From positions 1 to 6,414 of the forward strand of contig JAITNT010000178.1 of the NCBI GenBank assembly GCA_031290295.1: 6,414 bases of DNA, written 5' to 3'. Source of the DNA: Clostridiales bacterium. GTDB taxonomy: Bacteria > Bacillota > Clostridia > Christensenellales > DUVY01. The notes under the pieces were generated by a model that saw nothing but the letters and a program-made list of their open reading frames with translations, was not told where the DNA came from and did not search any database. A program made the position numbers and the translations under genes. Below are positions 1 to 5,532 of this stretch, in pieces; positions within the stretch are counted from its first letter, which is position 1, and each line of letters opens with the position of its first letter.

Positions 1-458
1 CCGCAATCGTCCGAAAAGGTATTGTTCCCTATAATCTCGCTCAGCTTATACTCCGAGCTGATGTCAAAAATCAGCACGCCGCCCGGATTAAGCGCGTCGT
101 ACGCGGAGCGGAAGCTCAAGCCCTCGGTAACGTAGTTCACCCCGTCGCAAAGTATTGTAATGAAATCCACCGGGCGGTTAAGGCGGATATCGTTCAAGTC
201 CTGCCGTATAAAGCCCGCCCTGCCCTTGCCCTTTTGAAGCGCCTCCGAAAGCATCTCCTCCGAAATATCCGAGCCGGTCATGCGGTAACCCGCGTCGGCA
301 AGCTTCAAGGTAAACGTGCCGCTTCCGCAAGCGGCGTCCAACCCCTCGCGCGCAGTCGGGCAGACGCTCTTGATAAGCCCGAGTACGCCGGCAAACCATT
401 TATCGTAGTCCGCGTCGTACATAAATCTGTCATAAACGCCCGCAAGTGAGCCGAACAT
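1..458 (-). CDS. Class I SAM-dependent methyltransferase, YqeM-like (3' end missing)
   Basis: The first 152 codons of a SAM-dependent methyltransferase are present; the reading frame is open to the window edge, so the C-terminus (roughly the last 90-100 residues, if it has the usual ~245-250) lies outside. An N-terminal YDRFMYDADYDKW stretch (residues 9-21) resembles the opening of YqeM-type proteins. Motif I, the SAM-binding glycine loop, is LDAACGSGTF (40-49). An acidic GSDIS (62-66) ends strand 2, CDGVNYV (104-110) is in the motif IV position, and NPGGVLIFDIS (124-134) matches the usual post-motif strand. The substrate is unknown for this family and cannot be read here. The start ATG (456-458) directly abuts the TAG stop of the upstream gene (459-461), and a GGAGAAGGGG ribosome-binding site lies inside that gene's last codons (464-473), so translation is probably coupled. 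The Rossmann methyltransferase fold is secure; the YqeM subfamily is likely. Confidence 0.88.
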   Translation of the reverse strand, partial: MFGSLAGVYDRFMYDADYDKWFAGVLGLIKSVCPTAREGLDAACGSGTFTLKLADAGYRMTGSDISEEMLSEALQKGKGRAGFIRQDLNDIRLNRPVDFITILCDGVNYVTEGLSFRSAYDALNPGGVLIFDISSEYKLSEIIGNNTFSDDC

Positions 459-1733
459 CTATTCCCCTTCTCCGGACTCCGCGCCGTCGGGCGCGCCGCC
501 CTCCAAACGCTCAAGCTCGCTCGTATCGAAATCCGCATCCTCCGGAATATCGCCGAGCGTATCGTCTGCAAGCATTTCGTCGGCGGGCACGTCGTCGGGC
601 TCGTCCTCGAACTCCTTGTCTATCTCCTTCTTTACCTCGGCTTTTTCCTTTGCCAGCTTAGCAAGGTCGGCGCGGGAGAACGTGGTCGCGAGCGGAGTAA
701 AGGTCTTGCCCTCCTCTATGCTTTTCTTTGCCTTCTTCTTAGGGTTAGCGTAACGCGTCGCCGCGGATTTGCGGCGCTCGACCTCGGTCTGCACCTTTTT
801 TTGCAAATCCTCCTTCGCCTTGCGGTAAACGCCGCGATCCTTCATCGCCCCTTCCACCTTGTCGTTAATGAATTTATCGAATACCCACTGCGCATAAAGC
901 GTCCACACGAGTATGGTAATCGATATTCCTATAAAGGCGTAGAGAAGCAGCACAATCAGTCCGACCTGCGCTCCGATAAAAATTATGAGGATAATCGGCA
1001 CCATCGTTATGCCGACGAAGAATATGTTTTGCAGCAGCATTCCTATCGCGAAAAGGAAGCTGTTGCGTATAAGGCTAAAAAACTTGAGCTTGTAGGTCAC
1101 CGCCTGCGTAAACATGAACAAAGCCATGAACACAAGCATGACCATAAGTATGATAGTGGCTACGATCGAAAGCACAAGCCAGAAGTTTTTTTCGGGCGTA
1201 ACGGCGTATGTGTCGAAATTAAGGACGATAAGGAATATGCCCGCCCCCAGGATAAGCCCAGAAAAGGTGAACGGAACGATGTTAGCCTTGATACCCTTAA
1301 AAAACGTCTGCGTAACCGAAACGCCCTCGCCCCAGGCGAGCATTTTCATGGAGTGGAACGCCCCCGCGAAGCCTACGCACGCTATAACGAGCAGCGGTAT
1401 CAAAATCGCGAAGGACATCATATCGTTCGACAGAATGAGCGCGTTGAACGACGACTGCGCGTTTAGGTTAAGCGGATAGCCGCCGCCCAGGTTCGCCGTG
1501 AACGGCACCCAGTCGCCCATCGCGGTTTTCATCATATTCTGCAAATACAGCCACGCTATCGCGGGGAGACAAAAAAGCAGGGTGAAGAAATTAATCTTTA
1601 TAAGCACCGAGGTTCTTGTTCTCAGCAAATCCCAAAAAACCGCCCATCTGCTTCCGGGCAGCTTCTCTATGGTAAAATCCGGACGGTCGTCCCGTCCCAT
1701 AATCATTCGCTGCATCCAGCCTTGCTTCGCCAT
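459..1733 (-). CDS. Polytopic membrane protein, YesL/DUF624-like, with long charged C-terminal tail
   Basis: A 424-residue integral membrane protein of unknown function. After a short polar N-terminus, hydrophobic segments lie at about 43-66, 105-128, 152-172, 183-209, 222-245 and 246-285 (the last probably two helices packed closely), giving six or so membrane spans. The pattern resembles DUF624/YesL: a WDLLRTR...INFFTLLFCLPAIA opening, a conserved-looking WGEGVSVTQTFFKGIKAN loop (134-151), and a final helix ending in a WVFDKFIN-type segment (283-290). YesL proteins often sit near carbohydrate-uptake genes, but there are none here. Beyond residue 290 is a ~135-residue soluble tail: first strongly basic (residues ~300-340, many Lys/Arg), then highly acidic (from ~370, Asp/Glu-rich), probably disordered. 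That tail is unusual for DUF624 proteins, which normally end soon after the last helix. The start is supported by GGAGG (GGAGGAAAG) about 11 nt upstream. It is second in an operon, 24 bp behind the amidohydrolase. Confidence 0.75.
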   Translation of the reverse strand: MAKQGWMQRMIMGRDDRPDFTIEKLPGSRWAVFWDLLRTRTSVLIKINFFTLLFCLPAIAWLYLQNMMKTAMGDWVPFTANLGGGYPLNLNAQSSFNALILSNDMMSFAILIPLLVIACVGFAGAFHSMKMLAWGEGVSVTQTFFKGIKANIVPFTFSGLILGAGIFLIVLNFDTYAVTPEKNFWLVLSIVATIILMVMLVFMALFMFTQAVTYKLKFFSLIRNSFLFAIGMLLQNIFFVGITMVPIILIIFIGAQVGLIVLLLYAFIGISITILVWTLYAQWVFDKFINDKVEGAMKDRGVYRKAKEDLQKKVQTEVERRKSAATRYANPKKKAKKSIEEGKTFTPLATTFSRADLAKLAKEKAEVKKEIDKEFEDEPDDVPADEMLADDTLGDIPEDADFDTSELERLEGGAPDGAESGEGE

Positions 1734-1757
1734 TTATTATCTTTCCTCCGCTAGTCG

Positions 1758-2840
1758 TTAATATATCAGTTTTTTGTATAATTCCACGCCCGCCGCAAGC
1801 GCGCCTTCGTCGAAATCGAAGTCCGCCGAGTGCAGCGCGGACGAATGCGTTTCGTCCCTGAACCCCACCCACGAAAAAACGCCCGGCACCTTCTCGAGAT
1901 AAAACGCGAAGTCCTCCGAGGTGTACGCGGAGCCGCACTCTGCCGCGCCGCACAGCGTCTTTAACTCGTCGGCCAGCGCGGCGTCGTTCACTAAGGGCGG
2001 ATAATAGCCCGTTACCGTAAGCCGATGCCCCGCCCCCGTCTCCGCGTATATCCCGTTAAGAATATCCTGTATACGCATAAAGAACGACTCCTTATCCGCC
2101 GGGTCGAAGAATCTGAACGTGCAGCTTACCGCGGCGCGGTCGGCGACGATATTACTTGCGACGCCGCCCGTAAACCTCCCGACATGGTGAAGCGAGTTCC
2201 TCGCGTAGGACGCGCGGTAAAGCCGCTCGGCGCGTTCGCAAAAGGTGTACGCCGCTATAATCGCGTCGATACCGGCGTCGCGCACGGCGCAATGCACGCC
2301 CTTGCCGTAGAACTCCACGGTGTAGTCGCACACGCCCGCGAGTATCGCGCCGCCGTCGGTGGCAATCGTGCCTTTCGGGTAATCGGGCGACATATGCAAG
2401 CCGTATATCCTGTCTACGCCCTTTAGAACGCCTGCTTCTATGAGCCTTTCCGCGCCCCCGCCGTTTTCCTCCGCCGGCTGAAAAATCAGCCGCAGGGTAT
2501 ATTTCGGCGCGGTCTCCGACGCCAGAGCGGCGACGGCGAGCAGCATCGCCATATGACCGTCGTGCCCGCAGGCGTGCATACGCCCCGCGTGCGTCGAGCG
2601 GTAAGGAAGCTCGTTAGCCTCCGTTATCGGAAGCGCGTCGATATCCGCGCGCAAAGCGACCGTAGTTTTTTCACGACCGCGTATCTCGGCGATAACGGCG
2701 GTGCCGACGGTGTAGTGCTTTACCCTGAGCGCTTTAAGCTCGCCGACGATAAACTCGGAGGTTTTCTTTTCCTCTAAGGCAAGCTCGGGTATCTGATGCA
2801 GGGCGCGCCTGCATTTAATAAGATAAGGTTGTAATTCCAT
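1758..2840 (-). CDS. M20D-family metal-dependent amidohydrolase (candidate N-acyl amino acid / N-acetyl-diaminopimelate deacetylase)
   Basis: A 360-residue zinc- or manganese-dependent hydrolase that removes acyl groups from amino acids (hippurate, N-acetyl amino acids or N-acetyl-diaminopimelate in characterised relatives). The full M20D pattern is visible: RRALHQIPEL (11-20), RADIDALPI (64-72), ACGHDGH with ligands C91 and H93 (90-96), QPAEE with E124/E125 (121-125), GLHMSP with H149 (147-152), SEDFAFYLEKVPG (308-320), and H337 near the end. The lid/dimerisation domain spans about 172-285. One oddity: the usual GGHAAxPH segment reads GVHCAVRD (181-188), keeping the first His but replacing the second. 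Length is slightly short for the family (about 370-400) but both ends align. An in-frame TAA lies 6 nt before the ATG, so the start is fixed although the ribosome-binding site is weak. It is first in the minus-strand operon. Its divergence from asd-dapA-dapB suggests, but does not prove, the DapL (YkuR) role in lysine synthesis. Confidence 0.9.
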   Translation of the reverse strand: MELQPYLIKCRRALHQIPELALEEKKTSEFIVGELKALRVKHYTVGTAVIAEIRGREKTTVALRADIDALPITEANELPYRSTHAGRMHACGHDGHMAMLLAVAALASETAPKYTLRLIFQPAEENGGGAERLIEAGVLKGVDRIYGLHMSPDYPKGTIATDGGAILAGVCDYTVEFYGKGVHCAVRDAGIDAIIAAYTFCERAERLYRASYARNSLHHVGRFTGGVASNIVADRAAVSCTFRFFDPADKESFFMRIQDILNGIYAETGAGHRLTVTGYYPPLVNDAALADELKTLCGAAECGSAYTSEDFAFYLEKVPGVFSWVGFRDETHSSALHSADFDFDEGALAAGVELYKKLIY

Positions 2841-2915
2841 AGCTTATTACAGTTTACCTTAAATCCGCCAAATAAACAATAACTTTATCGTAAGAAATAC
2901 CAAAAATTACGAAAT

Positions 2916-2924
2916 ATTTTATCA
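2916..2924 (-). promoter_or_regulatory. Candidate extended -10 for the amidohydrolase operon
   Basis: On the minus strand this reads TGATAAAAT, that is a TGn extension followed by TAAAAT (5/6 match to TATAAT), about 75 bp before the amidohydrolase start and inside an AT-rich stretch (about 2841-2940). No good -35 box is seen at the right distance, so the call rests on the extended -10 alone. A weaker alternative is TTGGTA and TATTGT, 16 nt apart, closer to the gene. Confidence 0.35.
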
Positions 2925-2931
2925 CGTTTTG

Positions 2932-2961
2932 TTTACAAACCCCCCGCGTATGTGTTATAGT
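2932..2961 (+). promoter_or_regulatory. Sigma-70/SigA-type promoter pointing toward asd
   Basis: TTTACA (2932-2937, 4/6 to TTGACA) is followed after 18 nt by TATAGT (2956-2961, 5/6 to TATAAT) carrying a TGn extension (2953-2955). Transcription would start near 2968. This is the best-looking promoter on the plus strand upstream of asd; the next gene start is about 670 nt away. It is back-to-back with the minus-strand candidate, and the inverted repeat GTTTACAAAC (2931-2940) lies between the two -10 elements, a plausible shared control site. Confidence 0.55.
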
Positions 2962-2962
2962 G

Positions 2963-2998
2963 AGCATATCAACGAGGGTAAACGCATGAAAAAACACT
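2963..2998 (+). repeat. Diverged direct repeat, copy 1
   Basis: Contains GCATATCAACGAGGG followed by TAAACGCATGAAAAAACAC. Both blocks recur, in swapped order, at 3171-3215: CAAACGCATGAAAACAC within a hairpin, then GCATATCAATGAGG. The translated second block resembles, loosely, the widely seen intergenic repeats that read as CEERSDVAI-type peptides, which would make this part of an interspersed repeat family. No terminal inverted repeats or target duplications were recognised. Confidence 0.5.
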
Positions 2999-3170
2999 TT
3001 CTTTGTATTGTGGGTTTCCCGCAACAAAGCCCTGTGACAGCCGCGTTAGCGGAGCATACGGCGTAAAAAGAGGGTGAATGCCGCGCGCACGGCGCACGGC
3101 AGAGGGGGAAAAAGCGTAAGAGCACTGCGGGATAAATCCCGTATGCGACATAACTTGTCCCTCTTAAATC

Positions 3171-3215
3171 GGGGCAAACGCATGAAAACACGTTTGCCCC
3201 GGCATATCAATGAGG
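3171..3215 (+). repeat. Perfect 10-bp hairpin plus direct repeat, copy 2
   Basis: GGGGCAAACG (3171-3180) and CGTTTGCCCC (3191-3200) are exact reverse complements around a 10-nt loop. The left arm and loop share CAAACGCATGAAAACAC with 2980-2998, and the sequence just after the hairpin (GCATATCAATGAGG) matches 2964-2977 with one change. There is no T-run after the stem on either strand, so it does not look like a terminator; an RNA structural element or palindromic intergenic repeat is more likely. Confidence 0.6.
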
Positions 3216-3358
3216 AGCGGAGAGCATATATTGCCGCGAACCGGTTACGGTTTCGGTACGGCGTTCCCCCGGCATACGGCAACCGTATTTCGGAACGCGC
3301 GGCAAAACGGGTATCTCCGCCGAAACAAAGCGACCTGCGGGAGGTCGGTTTTGTTGGG

Positions 3359-3380
3359 TATATAGGATAACACCTATATA
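3359..3380. repeat. Perfect 8-bp inverted repeat
   Basis: TATATAGG (3359-3366) and CCTATATA (3373-3380) surround ATAACA. It lies immediately after another hairpin whose arms are 3324-3336 and 3342-3355 (CGACCT/AGGTCG core plus AACAAA/TTTGTT). It could be an RNA stem in the leader or an operator for a dimeric DNA-binding protein. Confidence 0.55.
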
Positions 3381-3530
3381 ACTGTCATAAGGGTTGCCGC
3401 GAAACGGACTTTTTACGAAACACGCCCGCCAAAAAAACCGCGGGAGGTTCGTTTCAAGTCAAACGCGGCGGCGCATTATGGAGCACATTGCGGCAGTTAA
3501 AGCCCGTATACGGGTATTTTTGATTTTCGC

Positions 3531-3568
3531 TTGCGCCGTAATGTATTGAAGTTGCGGCGTAATTTTTT
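3531..3568 (+). terminator. Intrinsic terminator / probable attenuator before asd
   Basis: The arms TTGCGCCGTAA (3531-3541) and TTGCGGCGTAA (3552-3562) form an 11-bp stem with two G-U pairs around a 10-nt loop, followed at once by TTTTTT (3563-3568). The Shine-Dalgarno region of the asd leader begins about 15 nt further on, leaving no room for a promoter in between. Any transcript reaching asd must therefore read through this site, which is the arrangement of an attenuator. A weaker hairpin, GCCCG-TATA-CGGGT with ATTTTT after it, lies just upstream at 3502-3520. Confidence 0.75.
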
Positions 3569-3574
3569 GTGAGC

Positions 3575-3591
3575 ATTATTCAAAGGAGAAT
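3575..3591 (+). repeat. 17-nt direct repeat with Shine-Dalgarno, copy 1
   Basis: ATTATTCAAAGGAGAAT, identical to 3611-3627 and offset from it by 36 nt. Its GGAG (3585-3588) lies 10 nt before the ATG of the 13-codon leader ORF at 3599. Confidence 0.8.
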
Positions 3592-3598
3592 TTTTTTG

Positions 3599-3640
3599 AT
3601 GAACGGCACTATTATTCAAAGGAGAATATTACTTATATGA
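3599..3640 (+). CDS. Putative 13-residue leader peptide overlapping asd
   Basis: An ATG at 3599 opens a 13-codon frame reading MNGTIIQRRILLI and closing with TGA at 3638-3640, which overlaps the asd ATG (3637-3639) as ATGA. It has its own AAAGGAG site 10 nt upstream. The layout fits translational coupling, where a ribosome finishing the leader restarts on asd. The codons include one Thr, four Ile and two Leu, but no Lys or Met; an amino-acid-sensing role is speculation. It may instead be a by-product of duplication of the 17-nt Shine-Dalgarno segment. Confidence 0.4.
   Translation: MNGTIIQRRILLI
3611..3627 (+). repeat. 17-nt direct repeat with Shine-Dalgarno, copy 2
   Basis: Second identical copy of ATTATTCAAAGGAGAAT. 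Its GGAG (3621-3624) is 12 nt before the asd start codon and is the ribosome-binding site for asd. It lies within the leader ORF. Confidence 0.8.
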
Positions 3641-4632
3641 GCAAGCTGTACACGGTGGCGGTAGTCGGGGCGACCGGCATGGTCGGACGCAAAATGACGG
3701 AGGTGCTTGAGGAAAGGAGCTTCCCCGTAGGCGACATTATCCCCTACGCGAGCGCGAGAAGCGCGGGCGGACAAATACGCTTTAAGTCAAAAAATTACAC
3801 TGTAGTCGAGCTTACCGAGCCTAACATAAAGGGCAAAAAAATCGATTTCGCGCTTTTTTCGGCGGGCGCGTCCGTGTCGCGCGACTTCGCGCCCGTATTC
3901 GCCGCCGGGGGCGCGGTAGTTATCGACAATTCGAGCTGCTGGAGGACGGATCCTACCGTCCCTCTCGTAGTCCCCGAGGTTAACCCTTACGATCTCGGCT
4001 GGCACCGCAACATTATCGCCAACCCCAACTGCTCGACGATTCAAGCGGTCGTCGCGCTCGCTCCGCTGCATAAGCGGTACGGCATTAAGCGCATCGTTTA
4101 TTCTACGTATCAGGCTGTAAGCGGCGCGGGACAGCAGGGCTACGCCGACCTCGAAGCGGGCGTCAGGGGCGAAGCGCCTAGGAAATTTCCCAGACCGATT
4201 TTCGGCAACGTCATTCCGCAAATCGACGTTTTTCTTCCCAACGGTTACACAAAGGAGGAGGAAAAAATGATTTTTGAGACCCGCAAGATTTTAGGCGACC
4301 AAAGCATCAAAATAACCGCGACGACCGTTCGCGTACCCGTATACCACGGGCATTCCGAAAGCATAAACGTCGAGTTTAACAAGCCCTGCGACCTTTCGGA
4401 CGTGCGCAGGACGCTCGAGTCCGCCGAGGGCTTAATAATCATGGACGACCCGGCGGCGGGACTTTATCCCGACCCCGCGGCGGTCGCGGGACATGACGAG
4501 GTATATGTCGGCAGAATACGCCTAGACGGGAGCGTAGAGTCCGGCGTTAATCTATGGGTTGTAGCCGATAATATCCGCAAGGGCGCGGCGACGAACGCGG
4601 TGCAAATTGCGGAAAGACTGATAGCGAAGTAA
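3637..4632 (+). CDS. asd: Aspartate-semialdehyde dehydrogenase
   Basis: Reduces L-4-aspartyl phosphate to L-aspartate 4-semialdehyde with NADPH, the branch point to lysine/diaminopimelate, threonine, isoleucine and methionine; cytoplasmic. The 331 residues match the family length. Visible signatures: NADP-binding GATGMVG (11-17), SAGASVS (75-81), DNSSCWR (97-103), the nucleophile C132 in NPNCSTIQ (131-138 region), QAVSGAG (159-165), the catalytic His as H239 in VPVYHGHSES, and the C-terminal helix DNIRKGAATNAVQIAE (311-326). The coenzyme domain is roughly residues 1-125 plus the C-terminal helix, with the catalytic/dimerisation domain between. The start has AAAGGAG 12 nt upstream and overlaps the stop of a 13-codon leader ORF. 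It is first in asd-dapA-dapB, 21 bp before dapA. Upstream control probably works through the terminator at 3531-3568. Confidence 0.97.
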   Translation: MSKLYTVAVVGATGMVGRKMTEVLEERSFPVGDIIPYASARSAGGQIRFKSKNYTVVELTEPNIKGKKIDFALFSAGASVSRDFAPVFAAGGAVVIDNSSCWRTDPTVPLVVPEVNPYDLGWHRNIIANPNCSTIQAVVALAPLHKRYGIKRIVYSTYQAVSGAGQQGYADLEAGVRGEAPRKFPRPIFGNVIPQIDVFLPNGYTKEEEKMIFETRKILGDQSIKITATTVRVPVYHGHSESINVEFNKPCDLSDVRRTLESAEGLIIMDDPAAGLYPDPAAVAGHDEVYVGRIRLDGSVESGVNLWVVADNIRKGAATNAVQIAERLIAK

Positions 4633-4653
4633 TTACAAGGAGAAGCGCGGCAT

Positions 4654-5532
4654 ATGATTTTTGAAGGTACGGCGACGGCTCTGATAACGCCCTTTACCGA
4701 GAGCGGAGTAGACTTTGAATCGCTCGGGAGGCTTATCGACTTTCAGCTTAATAACGGCGTTTCCGCGCTCGTTCCCTGCGGAACGACGGGCGAGCCGGCG
4801 ACGATGACCGCCGCCGAGCGGGAGGCCGTAATCGATTTCGTCATAAACAAAGCTAACCGCCGCGTCCCCGTTATCGCAGGCTGCGGCACTAACTGCACGA
4901 CCTCTACTATAGAACGTTCGTTGAGCGCGGCGCGGGCGGGCGCGGACGCTATTTTGCTTGTCACCCCGTATTATAATAAATGTACGCAAAAAGGGCTTGT
5001 AGCCCACTTCTCGGCGGTAGCCGAAAAAGTAGACAAGCCGATAATAGTCTACAACGTGCCGGGGCGCACGGCGGTAAACATTCAACCGGAGACCGCCGCG
5101 GCGCTTTCCGGTATCCCGAATATACGGGCTGTCAAGGAGGCGTGCGGCAACCTCGCGCAAATCGAAAAAACCGCGAGGCTTACGCGCGGCAAGCTTGACC
5201 TTTACAGCGGCGACGACGAGTTAAACCTCGAAATTTTCAAGCTGGGCGGTATCGGCACTATAAGCGTAGCGTCAAACGTAATCCCCAAGGAGCTTTCCGA
5301 GGTATATAACCTGTACCGAACGCACAGGCTATCGGAGGCGGAGGTCTTGCAAAATAAACTGCAAGCCCTCATAAAGGCGCTCTTTATCGAGGTTAACCCT
5401 ATTCCCGTAAAGGCCGCGGCGCGGCTGCTCGGGCTGTGCGCGCCCTACATACGGCTGCCGCTTACGGAAATAGAACCGGAGCATTTGACGGTACTCGAAG
5501 CCGAAATGAAGAAGCTGGGCATAATCGGATAG
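4654..5532 (+). CDS. dapA: 4-Hydroxy-tetrahydrodipicolinate synthase
   Basis: Condenses pyruvate with aspartate semialdehyde to give (2S,4S)-4-hydroxy-tetrahydrodipicolinate, the first committed step to lysine and diaminopimelate; cytoplasmic class I aldolase, normally a tetramer. The 292-residue TIM barrel aligns with E. coli DapA without number shifts at the active site: T44/T45 in CGTTGEPAT (42-50), Y107 in TPYYNK (104-109), Y133 in YNVPGRT (133-139), and the Schiff-base lysine K161 in AVKEACGN (159-166). GIGTISVASNVIP (199-211) is the usual barrel-end motif, and NPIPVKAA (248-255) is also typical. The start ATG has AAGGAG 11 nt upstream. It follows asd by 21 bp, so the two are almost certainly co-transcribed, and takes the product of asd as its substrate. 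Confidence 0.97.
   Translation: MIFEGTATALITPFTESGVDFESLGRLIDFQLNNGVSALVPCGTTGEPATMTAAEREAVIDFVINKANRRVPVIAGCGTNCTTSTIERSLSAARAGADAILLVTPYYNKCTQKGLVAHFSAVAEKVDKPIIVYNVPGRTAVNIQPETAAALSGIPNIRAVKEACGNLAQIEKTARLTRGKLDLYSGDDELNLEIFKLGGIGTISVASNVIPKELSEVYNLYRTHRLSEAEVLQNKLQALIKALFIEVNPIPVKAAARLLGLCAPYIRLPLTEIEPEHLTVLEAEMKKLGIIG

Larger units (their letters stand above)
2968..3568 (+). ncRNA. Candidate long structured leader or noncoding RNA upstream of asd
   Basis: About 600 nt between a good promoter and an intrinsic terminator, with no convincing protein gene and hairpins throughout. Those found by eye: 3001-3014 with 3018-3029 (one 2-nt bulge); CCGC-GTTA-GCGG at 3041-3052; CGGGA/TCCCG at 3128-3141; a 10-bp perfect stem at 3171-3200; CGAACCG/CGGTTTCG with a GTTA loop at 3237-3255; GCGTTCC/GGAACGC (3261-3267 with 3292-3298) enclosing ATACGG/CCGTAT (3274-3279 with 3283-3288); AACAAA and CGACCT arms at 3324-3355; TATATAGG/CCTATATA at 3359-3380; and a long stem at 3407-3460. 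It could be a cis-regulatory leader for the lysine genes, a stand-alone RNA, or a cluster of intergenic repeats. I do not recognise a known family: no lysine riboswitch, T-box, RNase P, tmRNA or SRP signature was seen. Confidence 0.35.

Noticed and set aside
801..1466. 221-codon plus-strand frame opposite the membrane protein
   Set aside because: Antisense shadow of the gene at 459-1733; the hydrophobic coding strand gives His/Arg/Lys-rich nonsense on the other side.
2963..3240. CRISPR array
   Set aside because: Only two diverged copies in shuffled order, with no regular repeat-spacer pattern.
2955..3282. Overlapping minus-strand frames of 60-78 codons
   Set aside because: They cover the diverged repeats and give repeat-type peptides (for example FMRLP twice); no ribosome-binding site or domain.
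3074..3370. 98-codon plus-strand frame with a GTG start in the intergenic region
   Set aside because: Arg-rich composition, no recognisable domain, poor ribosome-binding spacing at the GTG, and it overlaps hairpins and repeats; three frames are open on the other strand too, as expected in repeat DNA. Only an internal start at 3182 is worth a mention.
3351..3382. Possible promoter TTGTTG plus TATATA/TATAAC
   Set aside because: The -35 match is 3/6 and the spacing is 18-20 nt; the TA-rich part is explained by the inverted repeat at 3359-3380.
3520..3549. Possible promoter TTGATT - 18 nt - TATTGA just before asd
   Set aside because: The -10 match is poor and it overlaps the terminator stem, which explains the sequence better. 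It remains an alternative if 5' ends map near 3555.
2968..3636. Lysine riboswitch or T-box upstream of asd
   Set aside because: I looked for the conserved lysine-riboswitch core and for the T-box NGGTGG sequence before the terminator and did not find either. A covariance-model search would be decisive.
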